From Methylobacterium sp. CB376 (GTDB taxonomy: Bacteria; Pseudomonadota; Alphaproteobacteria; Rhizobiales; Beijerinckiaceae): a stretch of 64,000 nt of DNA. This document shows, piece by piece, positions 18,084 through 26,398 of the stretch. The position numbers and the translations under genes were made by a program. The notes beneath the pieces were generated by a model. The model ran no database searches and was not told where the DNA came from. It worked only from the letters and a program-made list of their open reading frames with translations. Within the stretch, counting starts at the first letter, position 1. Every line of letters begins with the position of its first letter. The DNA is taken from contig NZ_CP121648.1 of the NCBI RefSeq assembly GCF_029714205.1, positions 868,001-932,000 of the forward strand, read 5' to 3'.

Positions 18084-18979
18084 TGATGACCCGGCGCAAT
18101 CTTCTCCTCGGACTGGCCGTCGCTAGCCTCGCCACTGAGATCCCTCTGCCGGTCTATGCCAGGGCAGCTATCACTGGCATCGATACGCACGCGCATGTGT
18201 TCACCCGCGCGCTGCCGCTCGCCGGCGAGCGTCGTTACGCTCCGGGCTACGACGCTCCCATCGCCGACTATCTGGCGATGCTGGATCGCAACGGCATGAG
18301 CCACGGCGTCCTTGTTCAGCCGAGCTTTCTTGGTACGGACAACTCCTACATGCTCGAGGCCCTGCGCACGGCGCCGGAGCGGCTGCGTGGGATCGCGGTG
18401 GTCGCCCCCGAGGCGGAGCCTGACTTTCTCGCCGACCTTGGTCGCCAGGGAGTTGTCGGCATCCGCCTCAACTTGATTGGACGACCCGACCCTGACTTCG
18501 GTGCGCTGCTATGGAAGCGCCATCTCGCCCGCTTGGCGGAGCTGGGCTGGCAGGTTGAGGTTCAGGTCGAGGCGCATCGGCTACCCGCTCTCCTACCGCC
18601 TCTCTTGGCCGTCGGCCTCCCGATCGTAGTGGATCATTTCGGTCGCCCCGATCCGCGTCTTGGCATCGACGACCCTGGGTTTCGCTACCTGCTCGATAGC
18701 GGCGCCGCTGGGCGTGTGTGGGTGAAGCTTTCGGCTGCTTATCGGAATAACAGCGGTGCGGCGAGCGAGCAGACCGCCAACGCAGCAAGCCACCAGCTCC
18801 TCGCGGCGCTCGGCCCGAAGCAACTGCTTTGGGGAAGTGACTGGCCGCACACGCAATTCGAAACGAGTGCCGATCCCATCACGGCCCGCCGGTCACTCGA
18901 CGTCTGGGTACCAGAGGAGGCCGCGCGCCGTACCATCCTCGTCGATACGCCGGCCCGACTGTTTCGGTTCAGCGCCTGA
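18083..18979 (+). CDS. Exported amidohydrolase-2 family lactonase-like hydrolase
   Basis: TIM-barrel hydrolase of 298 residues in the family that includes 2-pyrone-4,6-dicarboxylate lactonase and related metal-dependent lactonases. The HxH metal site appears in GIDTHAHVF near residue 34, a barrel His in VDHFGRPD, and the catalytic Asp in LLWGSDWPHTQFE. The N-terminus MMTRRNLLLGLAVASLA looks like a twin-arginine signal, suggesting export, which is unusual for this family. ATG 18083 overlaps the MFS stop by one base. A periplasmic lactonase would act before or during uptake. Confidence 0.78.
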   Translation: MMTRRNLLLGLAVASLATEIPLPVYARAAITGIDTHAHVFTRALPLAGERRYAPGYDAPIADYLAMLDRNGMSHGVLVQPSFLGTDNSYMLEALRTAPERLRGIAVVAPEAEPDFLADLGRQGVVGIRLNLIGRPDPDFGALLWKRHLARLAELGWQVEVQVEAHRLPALLPPLLAVGLPIVVDHFGRPDPRLGIDDPGFRYLLDSGAAGRVWVKLSAAYRNNSGAASEQTANAASHQLLAALGPKQLLWGSDWPHTQFETSADPITARRSLDVWVPEEAARRTILVDTPARLFRFSA

Positions 18980-19047
18980 AGTCTTGGATCAACCAAGTTG
19001 AACCAAGCGAACAAAAATCTCTCAATCAAACCAGGAGGACATCGCTC

Positions 19048-20367
19048 ATGGATACGATCACAGCGCCAAAAAACCCCCTTGAAGCACAGACAATGCGAAA
19101 AGTAGGCTTGCGCCTCATTCCATTTCTTGTTCTTTGCTACTTTATATCTTACGTCGATCGCGTGAATGTGGGCTTCGCAGCCCTCACTATGAACAAAGAT
19201 ATCGGCCTGAGCGCTACGGCTTTCGGCATAGGTGGCAGTCTGTTCTTCATTGCCTACGTGCTGCTCGAAGTTCCAAGCAACCTCGCCATGGAGCGGTTCG
19301 GCGCCCGCCGCTGGATCGCCCGCATCATGATCAGCTGGGGCCTGGTGGGAGTGATCTCCGCCTTCGTGACCGGCCCCATCTCCTTCTCCATCGTGCGCTT
19401 TCTGCTGGGGGCAGCCGAGGCTGGGTTCTTCCCTGGTGTTATCCTCTATCTGACCTACTGGTTCCCCAAAGCCTATCGTGCCCGCATCGTTGCCATGTTC
19501 ATGGTCGCGATCCCTCTCTCCAGCTTCCTTGGCTCGCCGCTCTCGGCGGCGCTGCTCGCCCTCGATGGCGCCGCGGGGCTGCACGGTTGGCAATGGCTCC
19601 TCATCGCTGAGGCGATCCCCGCCGTTCTTCTCGGCTTGGCCACCCTGTGGGTGCTGCCTGACCGGCCCGCGCAGGCAGGCTTCCTCAATGCCGAGGAGCG
19701 AAATTGGCTGGAGCAGAGCCTGGAGACGGAGCGCCGGTCCGCCTCGGCCCGGCATGCCGGCCACGGCTCGATCTGGTCCGTGTTGACGAACAAGCAGGTC
19801 TGGCTCCTTGCTATCATCTATTGCGGGAGCTCGGCCACCAGCAACTCGCTGTCGCTCTGGATGCCGCAGATCCTGAAGGAGTTCGGCCTGAGCAATATCG
19901 AGACTGCTCTCCTGAACATGATCCCGTTCGGCATCGCCTCGGTGTTCATGATTTACTGGGGGATGCGGGCGGACAAGAGTGGCGAGCGGATCTGGAGCAC
20001 GGCCCTGCCTTTGGCGCTGACGTCGCTGAGCTTCGCGCTAACGCTCCTGACCGGATCGCTGACGATCACGCTGGTGCTGCTCTCGCTGGTGCTGCTGGGT
20101 AACTATGCGATCAAGGGACCCTTTTTCGCCCTCGCGACCGAGACCTTGTCTCCGGCCGAAGCAGCGGCGGGTATCGCAGCGATCAATACGCTGGCGCATC
20201 TTGGCACAGGCGGCATAACCTCGACGATTGGATTTCTGCGGCAGGCGACCGGCAGCTTCCCCGTCGCTCTGCTCCCGCTCTGCATCCTGACCGGCATCGG
20301 CTGTCTCCTGGTGTTTTGGATCGGGCGTGAGCAGAGCCGCAGCGCTGCGCCAGTGCCGGCGGAGTAG
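19048..20367 (+). CDS. MFS transporter, anion:cation symporter (ACS) family
   Basis: Inner-membrane carrier of 439 residues with twelve predicted helices. The N-terminal YVDRVNVGFAALTMNKD signature and the loop EVPSNLAMERFGARRWIAR are typical of the phthalate/tartrate/hexuronate ACS group. AGGAGG lies just upstream of ATG 19048. It follows the lactonase gene by about 70 bases and precedes a tartrate-dehydrogenase-like gene, in keeping with uptake of a hydroxylated dicarboxylate or sugar acid. The specificity is inferred from context only. Confidence 0.85.
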   Translation: MDTITAPKNPLEAQTMRKVGLRLIPFLVLCYFISYVDRVNVGFAALTMNKDIGLSATAFGIGGSLFFIAYVLLEVPSNLAMERFGARRWIARIMISWGLVGVISAFVTGPISFSIVRFLLGAAEAGFFPGVILYLTYWFPKAYRARIVAMFMVAIPLSSFLGSPLSAALLALDGAAGLHGWQWLLIAEAIPAVLLGLATLWVLPDRPAQAGFLNAEERNWLEQSLETERRSASARHAGHGSIWSVLTNKQVWLLAIIYCGSSATSNSLSLWMPQILKEFGLSNIETALLNMIPFGIASVFMIYWGMRADKSGERIWSTALPLALTSLSFALTLLTGSLTITLVLLSLVLLGNYAIKGPFFALATETLSPAEAAAGIAAINTLAHLGTGGITSTIGFLRQATGSFPVALLPLCILTGIGCLLVFWIGREQSRSAAPVPAE

Positions 20368-20378
20368 CCCGATAACAC

Positions 20379-20420
20379 GAGCCCGCCGTCGTCTGAGGTT
20401 CCTAGATCGTCGGCGGGCTC
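20379..20420 (+). terminator. Hairpin between MFS and dehydrogenase genes
   Basis: A perfect 10-bp stem (GAGCCCGCCG / CGGCGGGCTC) with a ~22-base loop lies between the two genes. There is no T-run after it, so it is either a weak or Rho-assisted terminator or an mRNA-stabilising hairpin. Confidence 0.4.
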
Positions 20421-20470
20421 AGCAAGCACAATGTGAACTGAATCAAAGCTCTATCTAGCAGGAGACGCCC

Positions 20471-21508
20471 GTGAGTACTCAAAGCAACGACCGTATCGCG
20501 GCGACACTCATCCCGGGCGATGGCATCGGTCCAGAAATATCCGACGCCGTCGTCAGGATCCTCGATGCGCTCGAGGCGCCGTTCGCGTGGGATGTGCAGC
20601 AAGGCGGCATGGCCGGCATCGAGAGCAGCGGAGATCCGCTCCCTACTGCGCTCCTGGAGAGCATAGGCCGCACGAAACTGGCACTCAAAGGTCCTCTCAC
20701 GACACCCGTCGGTGGTGGGTTCCGATCCGTCAACGTTCGCCTGCGAGAAGCCTTCGGTCTCTATGCAAACTTGCGCCCCGTCCGGACCATGATCCCGGGC
20801 GGCCGCTACGAGGACATCGATATCGTCCTGGTACGCGAGAACCTCGAAGGCCTTTACGTCGCGTTCGAACACTTCATTGCCGTCGGTGACGATCCGCGGG
20901 CCGTGGCCATCTCGCAGGGCATCAACACGCGAGAGGAGGCGCGTCGGATCGTGCGCTTCGCGTTCGAGTACGCGGTGCAGCATGGCCGCAAGAAGGTGAC
21001 GATCGTCCACAAAGCCAATGTTCTCAAAGCATTGACGGGCCTCTTCCTGGAGGCAGGACGTGAGATCGCGAAGGAGTACGAAGGCCGTATCGCCGTGGAC
21101 GACCGGATCGTCGATGCCTGTGCGATGCAGCTCGTACTTAATCCTTGGCAGTTCGATGTCATTGTGACGACGAACCTCTTCGGCGACATCTTATCCGATC
21201 AGTTGGCAGGCCTTGTGGGTGGCTTAGGCATGGCCCCCGGCGCCAACATTGGAGAAAAGGCGGCGATCTTCGAAGCTGTTCACGGTTCAGCGCCCGATAT
21301 CGCTGGACAGGGTATCGCGAACCCCTTGGCTCTTCTCCTCGCTGCCGCACTGATGCTCGAGCATGTACAGCGCTCGGATCTCGCTGGCAGGTTGAGATCG
21401 GCAATCCTGCAAACGGTGCAAGCTGACAGCGTGCGGACGCGCGATATCGGTGGATCTGCCTCAACGCAGGAATTTGCGGACGCAATCATCCGGCGTGTGC
21501 TCGCCTAA
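20471..21508 (+). CDS. Isocitrate/isopropylmalate dehydrogenase family enzyme (tartrate dehydrogenase-like)
   Basis: NAD-dependent decarboxylating beta-hydroxyacid dehydrogenase of 345 residues. It starts with LIPGDGIGPEI, has the substrate-binding RENLEGLYVAFEH loop (the family's variable specificity region), the Lys of the catalytic pair in IVHKANVLK, and the metal/cofactor segment NLFGDILSDQLAGLVGGLG. GTG 20471 is preceded by AGGAG. Family members act on isocitrate, isopropylmalate, tartrate or malate. A ThDP enzyme and two organic-acid carriers nearby favour a tartrate- or malate-like substrate. Confidence 0.82.
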   Translation: MSTQSNDRIAATLIPGDGIGPEISDAVVRILDALEAPFAWDVQQGGMAGIESSGDPLPTALLESIGRTKLALKGPLTTPVGGGFRSVNVRLREAFGLYANLRPVRTMIPGGRYEDIDIVLVRENLEGLYVAFEHFIAVGDDPRAVAISQGINTREEARRIVRFAFEYAVQHGRKKVTIVHKANVLKALTGLFLEAGREIAKEYEGRIAVDDRIVDACAMQLVLNPWQFDVIVTTNLFGDILSDQLAGLVGGLGMAPGANIGEKAAIFEAVHGSAPDIAGQGIANPLALLLAAALMLEHVQRSDLAGRLRSAILQTVQADSVRTRDIGGSASTQEFADAIIRRVLA

Positions 21509-21558
21509 TTGAGTTCTCAACAGGCGCAAGCCTGGATAACCTTTCGAATGAACGGAAT

Positions 21559-23223
21559 ATGGACATGTCTAAGGGATCTGATCTCCTTGTTGCCGCTCTC
21601 GAGAATGAGGGTGTTGACCGCATCTTCGGCATCCCGGGCGAGGAGAACCTCGACGTCGTCGAATCCTTACGCACCTCGAAGATCGAACTCGTCCTCACCC
21701 GCCACGAGCAGGCCGCCGCCTTCATGGCCGCCACGCACGGGCGGCTGACCGGCCGGCCGGGCGTCTGCATCTCCACCCTCGGTCCGGGTGCGCTCAACTT
21801 CACCACGGGTGCGGCCTACGCGCATCTCGGCGCCATGCCGATGCTGATGATCACCGGCCAGAAGCCGATCATGAGCGCGCGCCAAGCTCGGTTCCAGATC
21901 GTCGACATCATCGGGGCGATGCGGCCCGTCACCAAGATGACCCGCCAGATCGTCTCGGCGGCCTCGATCCCCACCATCGTGCGCGACGCCTTCCGGGTCG
22001 CCACCGAGGAGCGGCCCGGCCCCGTCCACCTCGAACTGCCCGAGGACATCGCGGCCGAGACCGCCGACGTCGCGCTCGTGCCCTCGCACCCGATCGACCG
22101 GCCCGTGGCGGCGCCCGCCGCCATCGAGCGCGCGGCCGCGATGATCCTCGCCGCCAAGCGCCCGCTGATCATGGTCGGGGCGGCCGGCAACCGGCCGCGG
22201 CTGGTCGAGCCGCTCTCCGACTTCGTGCGCCGCACCCGCATCCCGTTCTTCAACACCCAGATGGGCAAGGGCGCGGTCACGGGCGGCTCGAACCTTTATC
22301 TCGGCACCGCGGCCCTCTCCGAGCGCGACTACGTGCATGAGGCGATCGACCGGGCGGACCTGATCGTCTCGATCGGGCACGACACCGTGGAGAAGCCGCC
22401 CTTCCTGATGGGGCAGGTCGCGGGCGGCCCGAAGGTAATCCATGTCGGCTACGTCTCGGCGAGCGTCGAGCAGGTCTTCCACCCGGATGCCGAGGTGGTG
22501 GGCGACATCGGCGCGACCGTGACGGCGCTCGCCGACCGCCTCGGCGGGCGCCTCGACCCGGACCAGGGAATGCTGCAGTTGCGCCAGCAGATCTTGGAGC
22601 GGATCAACGACCGGGCCGAGGAGGACAGGTTCCCGGTGACGCCGCAGCGCCTCGTGCACGACGTGCGGGCCGTGATGCCGGAGGACGGCATCGTCTGCCT
22701 CGACAACGGCATGTACAAGATCTGGTTCGCCCGCAACTACCGCACCCACGTGGCGAACACGCTGCTGCTCGACAACGCGCTCGCCACGATGGGCGCGGGA
22801 CTACCCTCCGCCATGATGGCAGCACTGCTCCATCCGAAGCGTCGGGTACTGGCCGTATGCGGCGACGGTGGGTTCATGATGAACAGCCAAGAGATGGAGA
22901 CGGCCGTCCGGCTCGGGCTAAACCTTGTGGTGCTGATCCTGGACGACTCGGCCTACGGCATGATCCGCTGGAAGCAGGCGGTGGACGACTTCGCCGATTA
23001 CGGCATGACCTTCGGCAACCCGGACTTCGTCGCTTACGCCAATTCCTACGGGGCGACGGGCCACCGCGTCACGGCGGTCCGCGATCTGGCTCCGACGCTG
23101 GAGGCCGCTTTCAAGGCAGGTGGGGTTCACCTGGTCGCGGTGCCGATCGACTACTCCGAGAACACCCGTGTGCTGATCCAGGAGCTGCAACACAAGATCA
23201 AGGATGCCGAGCCGGCCGAATAG
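21559..23223 (+). CDS. Acetolactate-synthase-like ThDP-dependent enzyme
   Basis: Thiamine-diphosphate enzyme of 554 residues with the POX/AHAS three-domain layout. The catalytic Glu lies in LVLTRHEQAAAFMA near residue 50, followed by GRPGVCISTLGPGALN. The ThDP/Mg motif is CGDGGFMMNSQEMETAVRLG near 435-455. It was probably recruited for catabolism rather than branched-chain amino acid synthesis, because no small regulatory subunit is adjacent and its neighbours are carriers and dehydrogenases. Possible activities include acetolactate formation, carboligation or 2-oxoacid decarboxylation. ATG 21559 is used; ATG 21565 is equally possible. Confidence 0.8.
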   Translation: MDMSKGSDLLVAALENEGVDRIFGIPGEENLDVVESLRTSKIELVLTRHEQAAAFMAATHGRLTGRPGVCISTLGPGALNFTTGAAYAHLGAMPMLMITGQKPIMSARQARFQIVDIIGAMRPVTKMTRQIVSAASIPTIVRDAFRVATEERPGPVHLELPEDIAAETADVALVPSHPIDRPVAAPAAIERAAAMILAAKRPLIMVGAAGNRPRLVEPLSDFVRRTRIPFFNTQMGKGAVTGGSNLYLGTAALSERDYVHEAIDRADLIVSIGHDTVEKPPFLMGQVAGGPKVIHVGYVSASVEQVFHPDAEVVGDIGATVTALADRLGGRLDPDQGMLQLRQQILERINDRAEEDRFPVTPQRLVHDVRAVMPEDGIVCLDNGMYKIWFARNYRTHVANTLLLDNALATMGAGLPSAMMAALLHPKRRVLAVCGDGGFMMNSQEMETAVRLGLNLVVLILDDSAYGMIRWKQAVDDFADYGMTFGNPDFVAYANSYGATGHRVTAVRDLAPTLEAAFKAGGVHLVAVPIDYSENTRVLIQELQHKIKDAEPAE

Positions 23224-23257
23224 GTTCTTCTCTGCCCTCGTCCTCTCGGAGATCATC

Positions 23258-24436
23258 ATGACCCCATTCACCTTCCAGACCTGCCCTAATATTCTGTTCG
23301 AGCCTGGTGCATCGGCGAAGCTGCCTGATCTCGTGGCGAGCTTCCGCGCTCAACGGATCATGCTGGTGACCGACAAAGGCGTTCGCGGCGCGGGTCTGAC
23401 CCGCGCTGCGGAGGCCGCCCTGGCCTCGGCAGGCCTGAAGGCCACCATCTTCGAGGACGTCGTGGCCGACCCGCCGTCGCACGTCGTCGAGACCGCCGCC
23501 GCGCTCGCGCGAGCCGAGGGGACGGATCTCGTCCTTTCGATCGGCGGCGGCTCGGCTCTCGATACCGCGAAGCTCGTGGCCTACCTCGCGCGCAGCGACG
23601 AACCCCTCGACAGCATCTACGGCGTCGGCCTCGCCCAAGGCCAGCGCTTGCCGCTGATCCTGGTGCCGACCACGGCTGGCACCGGCTCCGAGGTGACGCC
23701 GATCTCGATCGTGACCACGCCCACGACCGAGAAGAAAGGCGTGGTCTCGCCTCGGCTACTGCCGGACTGGGCGGTGCTCGACCCCGACCTGACGCTGGGC
23801 CTGCCGGCCCATGTCACCGCCGCGACCGGCATCGACGCGATGGTGCACGCGATCGAGGCCTACACCAGCCGTCACAAGAAGAACCCGATCTCGGACCAGC
23901 TCGCCCGACAGGCCCTGGCCCTGCTCTCCGGCAGCATTCGCACGGCCTGCAGCGACGGCCGCAACGTCGAGGCGCGCTCCAACATGCTGCTCGGCTCGAT
24001 GCTGGCCGGCATGGCCTTCGCCAACGCTCCCGTCGCGGCGGTTCATGCGCTGGCCTATCCGATCGGCGCCGTCTTCCACGTGCCGCACGGGTTGTCGAAC
24101 GCCCTCGTGCTGATGGGCGTGATGCGCTTCAACCTCCCGCACGCGCAGACCCTCTACGCAGAACTCGCCCCGATCTTCGATCCGGAGGCAGTCAACCTGC
24201 CGACCGGCGAGGCTGCGGCCCGCTTCGTCGAGAGCCTCGCGGCCATCTGCCGGGATTGCGGCTTGCCCGCCTCACTCGCCGAGGTCGGTGTTCGCGAGGA
24301 GGATCTCGCGCGCCTCGCCACCGACGCGATGAAGCAGACCCGCCTCCTCGTGAACAACCCACGCGAGGTCACCTACCAGGATGCCTTCGCGATCTACTCC
24401 GAGGCCCTCGACGGCAAGCTCAGAACCGCTGCCTGA
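23258..24436 (+). CDS. Iron-containing (group III) alcohol dehydrogenase
   Basis: NAD(P)-dependent dehydrogenase of 392 residues. It has the nucleotide-binding SIGGGSALDTAKL motif, TTAGTGSEVTPIS, and the metal-binding residues in TGIDAMVHAIEAYTS and VHALAYPIGAVFHVPHGLSN. ATG 23258 has GGAGA five bases upstream; the longer frame from 23204 overlaps the ThDP gene. It lies 24 bases before a PHA synthase subunit gene. Some family members reduce succinate semialdehyde to 4-hydroxybutyrate, which would fit a downstream succinate-semialdehyde dehydrogenase and CoA-transferase (inference). Confidence 0.87.
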   Translation: MTPFTFQTCPNILFEPGASAKLPDLVASFRAQRIMLVTDKGVRGAGLTRAAEAALASAGLKATIFEDVVADPPSHVVETAAALARAEGTDLVLSIGGGSALDTAKLVAYLARSDEPLDSIYGVGLAQGQRLPLILVPTTAGTGSEVTPISIVTTPTTEKKGVVSPRLLPDWAVLDPDLTLGLPAHVTAATGIDAMVHAIEAYTSRHKKNPISDQLARQALALLSGSIRTACSDGRNVEARSNMLLGSMLAGMAFANAPVAAVHALAYPIGAVFHVPHGLSNALVLMGVMRFNLPHAQTLYAELAPIFDPEAVNLPTGEAAARFVESLAAICRDCGLPASLAEVGVREEDLARLATDAMKQTRLLVNNPREVTYQDAFAIYSEALDGKLRTAA

Positions 24437-24460
24437 GCCGCTCAGGGAGGAGCGCACGTC

Positions 24461-25282
24461 ATGGATCCATTCGATACCTTCAAGGCCATGGGAGAGCTCT
24501 GGGGCAAAGGCACCCAGTCCTTCCTCGAAGCCCAGCGCAACATGTTCGGGGCGATGACGACGGCCCTGGACAAGGACGGCAAGCCGAGCCTTCCCCTCGT
24601 CCCGGACTGGGAGGCCCTGCAACAGGCCCAACACTCGTACCAGCAGGCCTGGGAGGCCGCTCAGGCGGTCTCGGCGACCTTTGCCAAGAGCGTCAAGGGC
24701 AGAGGCGAGGTGCGAGATCCCATCGCGGCCGATGTCCTCGCCAAGATCTTCGACCCGCGCGGGTGGCTCTCGTCGACGAGCGAGGTCGATGAAGCCCTCA
24801 ACCGCATGGCCGAAGGGCCACGGCTCGCCGATCTCTGGAACGTCGAGCGCAAGTTCGCGGCTGTGTTCACGGCTTGGGTCGCGTTGCGCCGCCGCAACCT
24901 CGAACACAATACCCTGATGATGGAGGTCTGGAAGAAAGCGACGGCAGCCTTCTCCGCCGTGGTCAATGAGCGGTCCAAGAACGAGCAGGGGATCGCCTCG
25001 AGCCGCGAGCTGATGGCGCTCTGGGTCGAGACGGCCAACGACGTTCTGCTGGAGGCGCAGCGGTCGGAGGAGTTTCTCAAGAGCCAGCGCGAGACGCTGA
25101 AAGCCTCGACGGACTTGCGGCTTGCTCAGCAGGACATCGCCGAGTTCTACAGCCAGATGTTCGGCTACCCGACCCGCGCCGAACTCGACGACGTGCATCA
25201 GAGCCTGACGCAGCTGCGCCGCGAAGTGAGAGCGCTTAGCCGCCAGAGGCGGACCAGCAGAAAATCAGGAGAGCCGACATGA
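24461..25282 (+). CDS. phaE: Class III PHA synthase subunit PhaE
   Basis: Non-catalytic partner of the class III polyhydroxyalkanoate synthase, 273 residues, rich in helical, coiled-coil-like sequence without a lipase box. Family features include DWEALQQAQ, the FMxLW-like MALWVETANDVL and the C-terminal LAQQDIAEFYSQMFGYPTRA with a final heptad DDVHQSLTQLRREVRAL. AGGGAGG precedes ATG 24461. Its stop overlaps the start of phaC, as expected for a stoichiometric complex on the granule surface. Confidence 0.88.
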   Translation: MDPFDTFKAMGELWGKGTQSFLEAQRNMFGAMTTALDKDGKPSLPLVPDWEALQQAQHSYQQAWEAAQAVSATFAKSVKGRGEVRDPIAADVLAKIFDPRGWLSSTSEVDEALNRMAEGPRLADLWNVERKFAAVFTAWVALRRRNLEHNTLMMEVWKKATAAFSAVVNERSKNEQGIASSRELMALWVETANDVLLEAQRSEEFLKSQRETLKASTDLRLAQQDIAEFYSQMFGYPTRAELDDVHQSLTQLRREVRALSRQRRTSRKSGEPT

Positions 25283-26385
25283 GCCGCCCTGCCAAATCCA
25301 AAGCCGCACTCGATCCTTTCGCAGAAGCGGCAGCGCTCGGAAAGCGGCTCGCGGAAGGAGCCAAGCTCTTCCAGGAAGTCCGCGACGAGGACGTTCAGAT
25401 TGCGACGAGCGAGAAGGACGTCGTCTGGCAGCAGGACAAGGTCACACTGTACCGCTACCGCTCCCTCACCGAGCAGAAGGTCAGGACACCCGTCCTCATC
25501 GTCTATGGCCTCATCGGCCGCTACACCATGGCCGACCTGCAGGAGGATCGCTCACTCGTTCGCAATCTGCTGAACCTCGGTGTCGATCTCTACGTGGTGG
25601 ACTGGGGCAATCCAAGCCGAGCCGACCGTTTCGTGACGCTGGACGATTACATCGACGGCTATCTCGCCGAGTGCGTGCACGTCATCTCCGAGGCGAACGG
25701 GGGGCAGAAGATCAATCTGCTCGGGATTTGCGAGGGTGGTGTCTTCACGACCTGTTACGCGGCGCTGCACCCGGAAGACGTGAACGCGATGGTGCTGACG
25801 ATCACGCCGATCGACTTCCACGCCGACACGGTCGAGAACCGCAAAGGCCACGGCTTCATCAACGTGTGGACACGCAGCCTCGAGCCTGACGACATCGATC
25901 GCCTGATCGAGGCGCACGGCACGCTGCCGGGTGAATTCATGGGCTCGGTGTTCTCGCTGATGACGCCGATGCGCACGATGACAAAGTACAATCTCGATCT
26001 GCTTGAGGTCATCGACGACAAGAAGAAGCTGATGAACTTCTTGCGTATGGAGAAGTGGATCTCCGATCGGCCGCACCATCCGGGTGAGGCCGCCAAGCAG
26101 TGGCTGAAAGATCTGTATCAGGACAACAAGCTGGTCAAAAATTCGTTCCAGCTTGCCGGCAGAACCGTCGATCTCGGCGAAATCAAATGCCCGGTCCTGA
26201 ACATCTACGCCAAGGATGACCATATCATTCCGCCGGCGACGTCGCAGGCACTCAAGCAATTCGTCGGTACGTCGGACTACACCGAGCTGCCGCTGCCAGG
26301 CGGGCACGTCGGCGTCTTCGTCGGCGGAAGGGCGCAGAGCCTGCTTGGAACCGGCATCGCCGAGTGGCTGTCTGGCCGCGAGTAA
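25279..26385 (+). CDS. phaC: Class III PHA synthase catalytic subunit PhaC
   Basis: Polymerises hydroxyacyl-CoA thioesters into polyhydroxyalkanoate on granules. The 368-residue length is typical of class III (Allochromatium type) rather than the longer class I enzymes. The lipase-like box GICEGG holds the nucleophile Cys151; Asp314 (AKDDH) and His343 (GGHVG) complete the triad by position. It forms a complex with PhaE, encoded immediately upstream with a four-base overlap. Methylobacterium relatives usually also have a class I PhaC, so this is likely a second synthase with different monomer preference. Confidence 0.92.
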   Translation: MSRPAKSKAALDPFAEAAALGKRLAEGAKLFQEVRDEDVQIATSEKDVVWQQDKVTLYRYRSLTEQKVRTPVLIVYGLIGRYTMADLQEDRSLVRNLLNLGVDLYVVDWGNPSRADRFVTLDDYIDGYLAECVHVISEANGGQKINLLGICEGGVFTTCYAALHPEDVNAMVLTITPIDFHADTVENRKGHGFINVWTRSLEPDDIDRLIEAHGTLPGEFMGSVFSLMTPMRTMTKYNLDLLEVIDDKKKLMNFLRMEKWISDRPHHPGEAAKQWLKDLYQDNKLVKNSFQLAGRTVDLGEIKCPVLNIYAKDDHIIPPATSQALKQFVGTSDYTELPLPGGHVGVFVGGRAQSLLGTGIAEWLSGRE

Positions 26386-26398
26386 GGGATGAACGACC

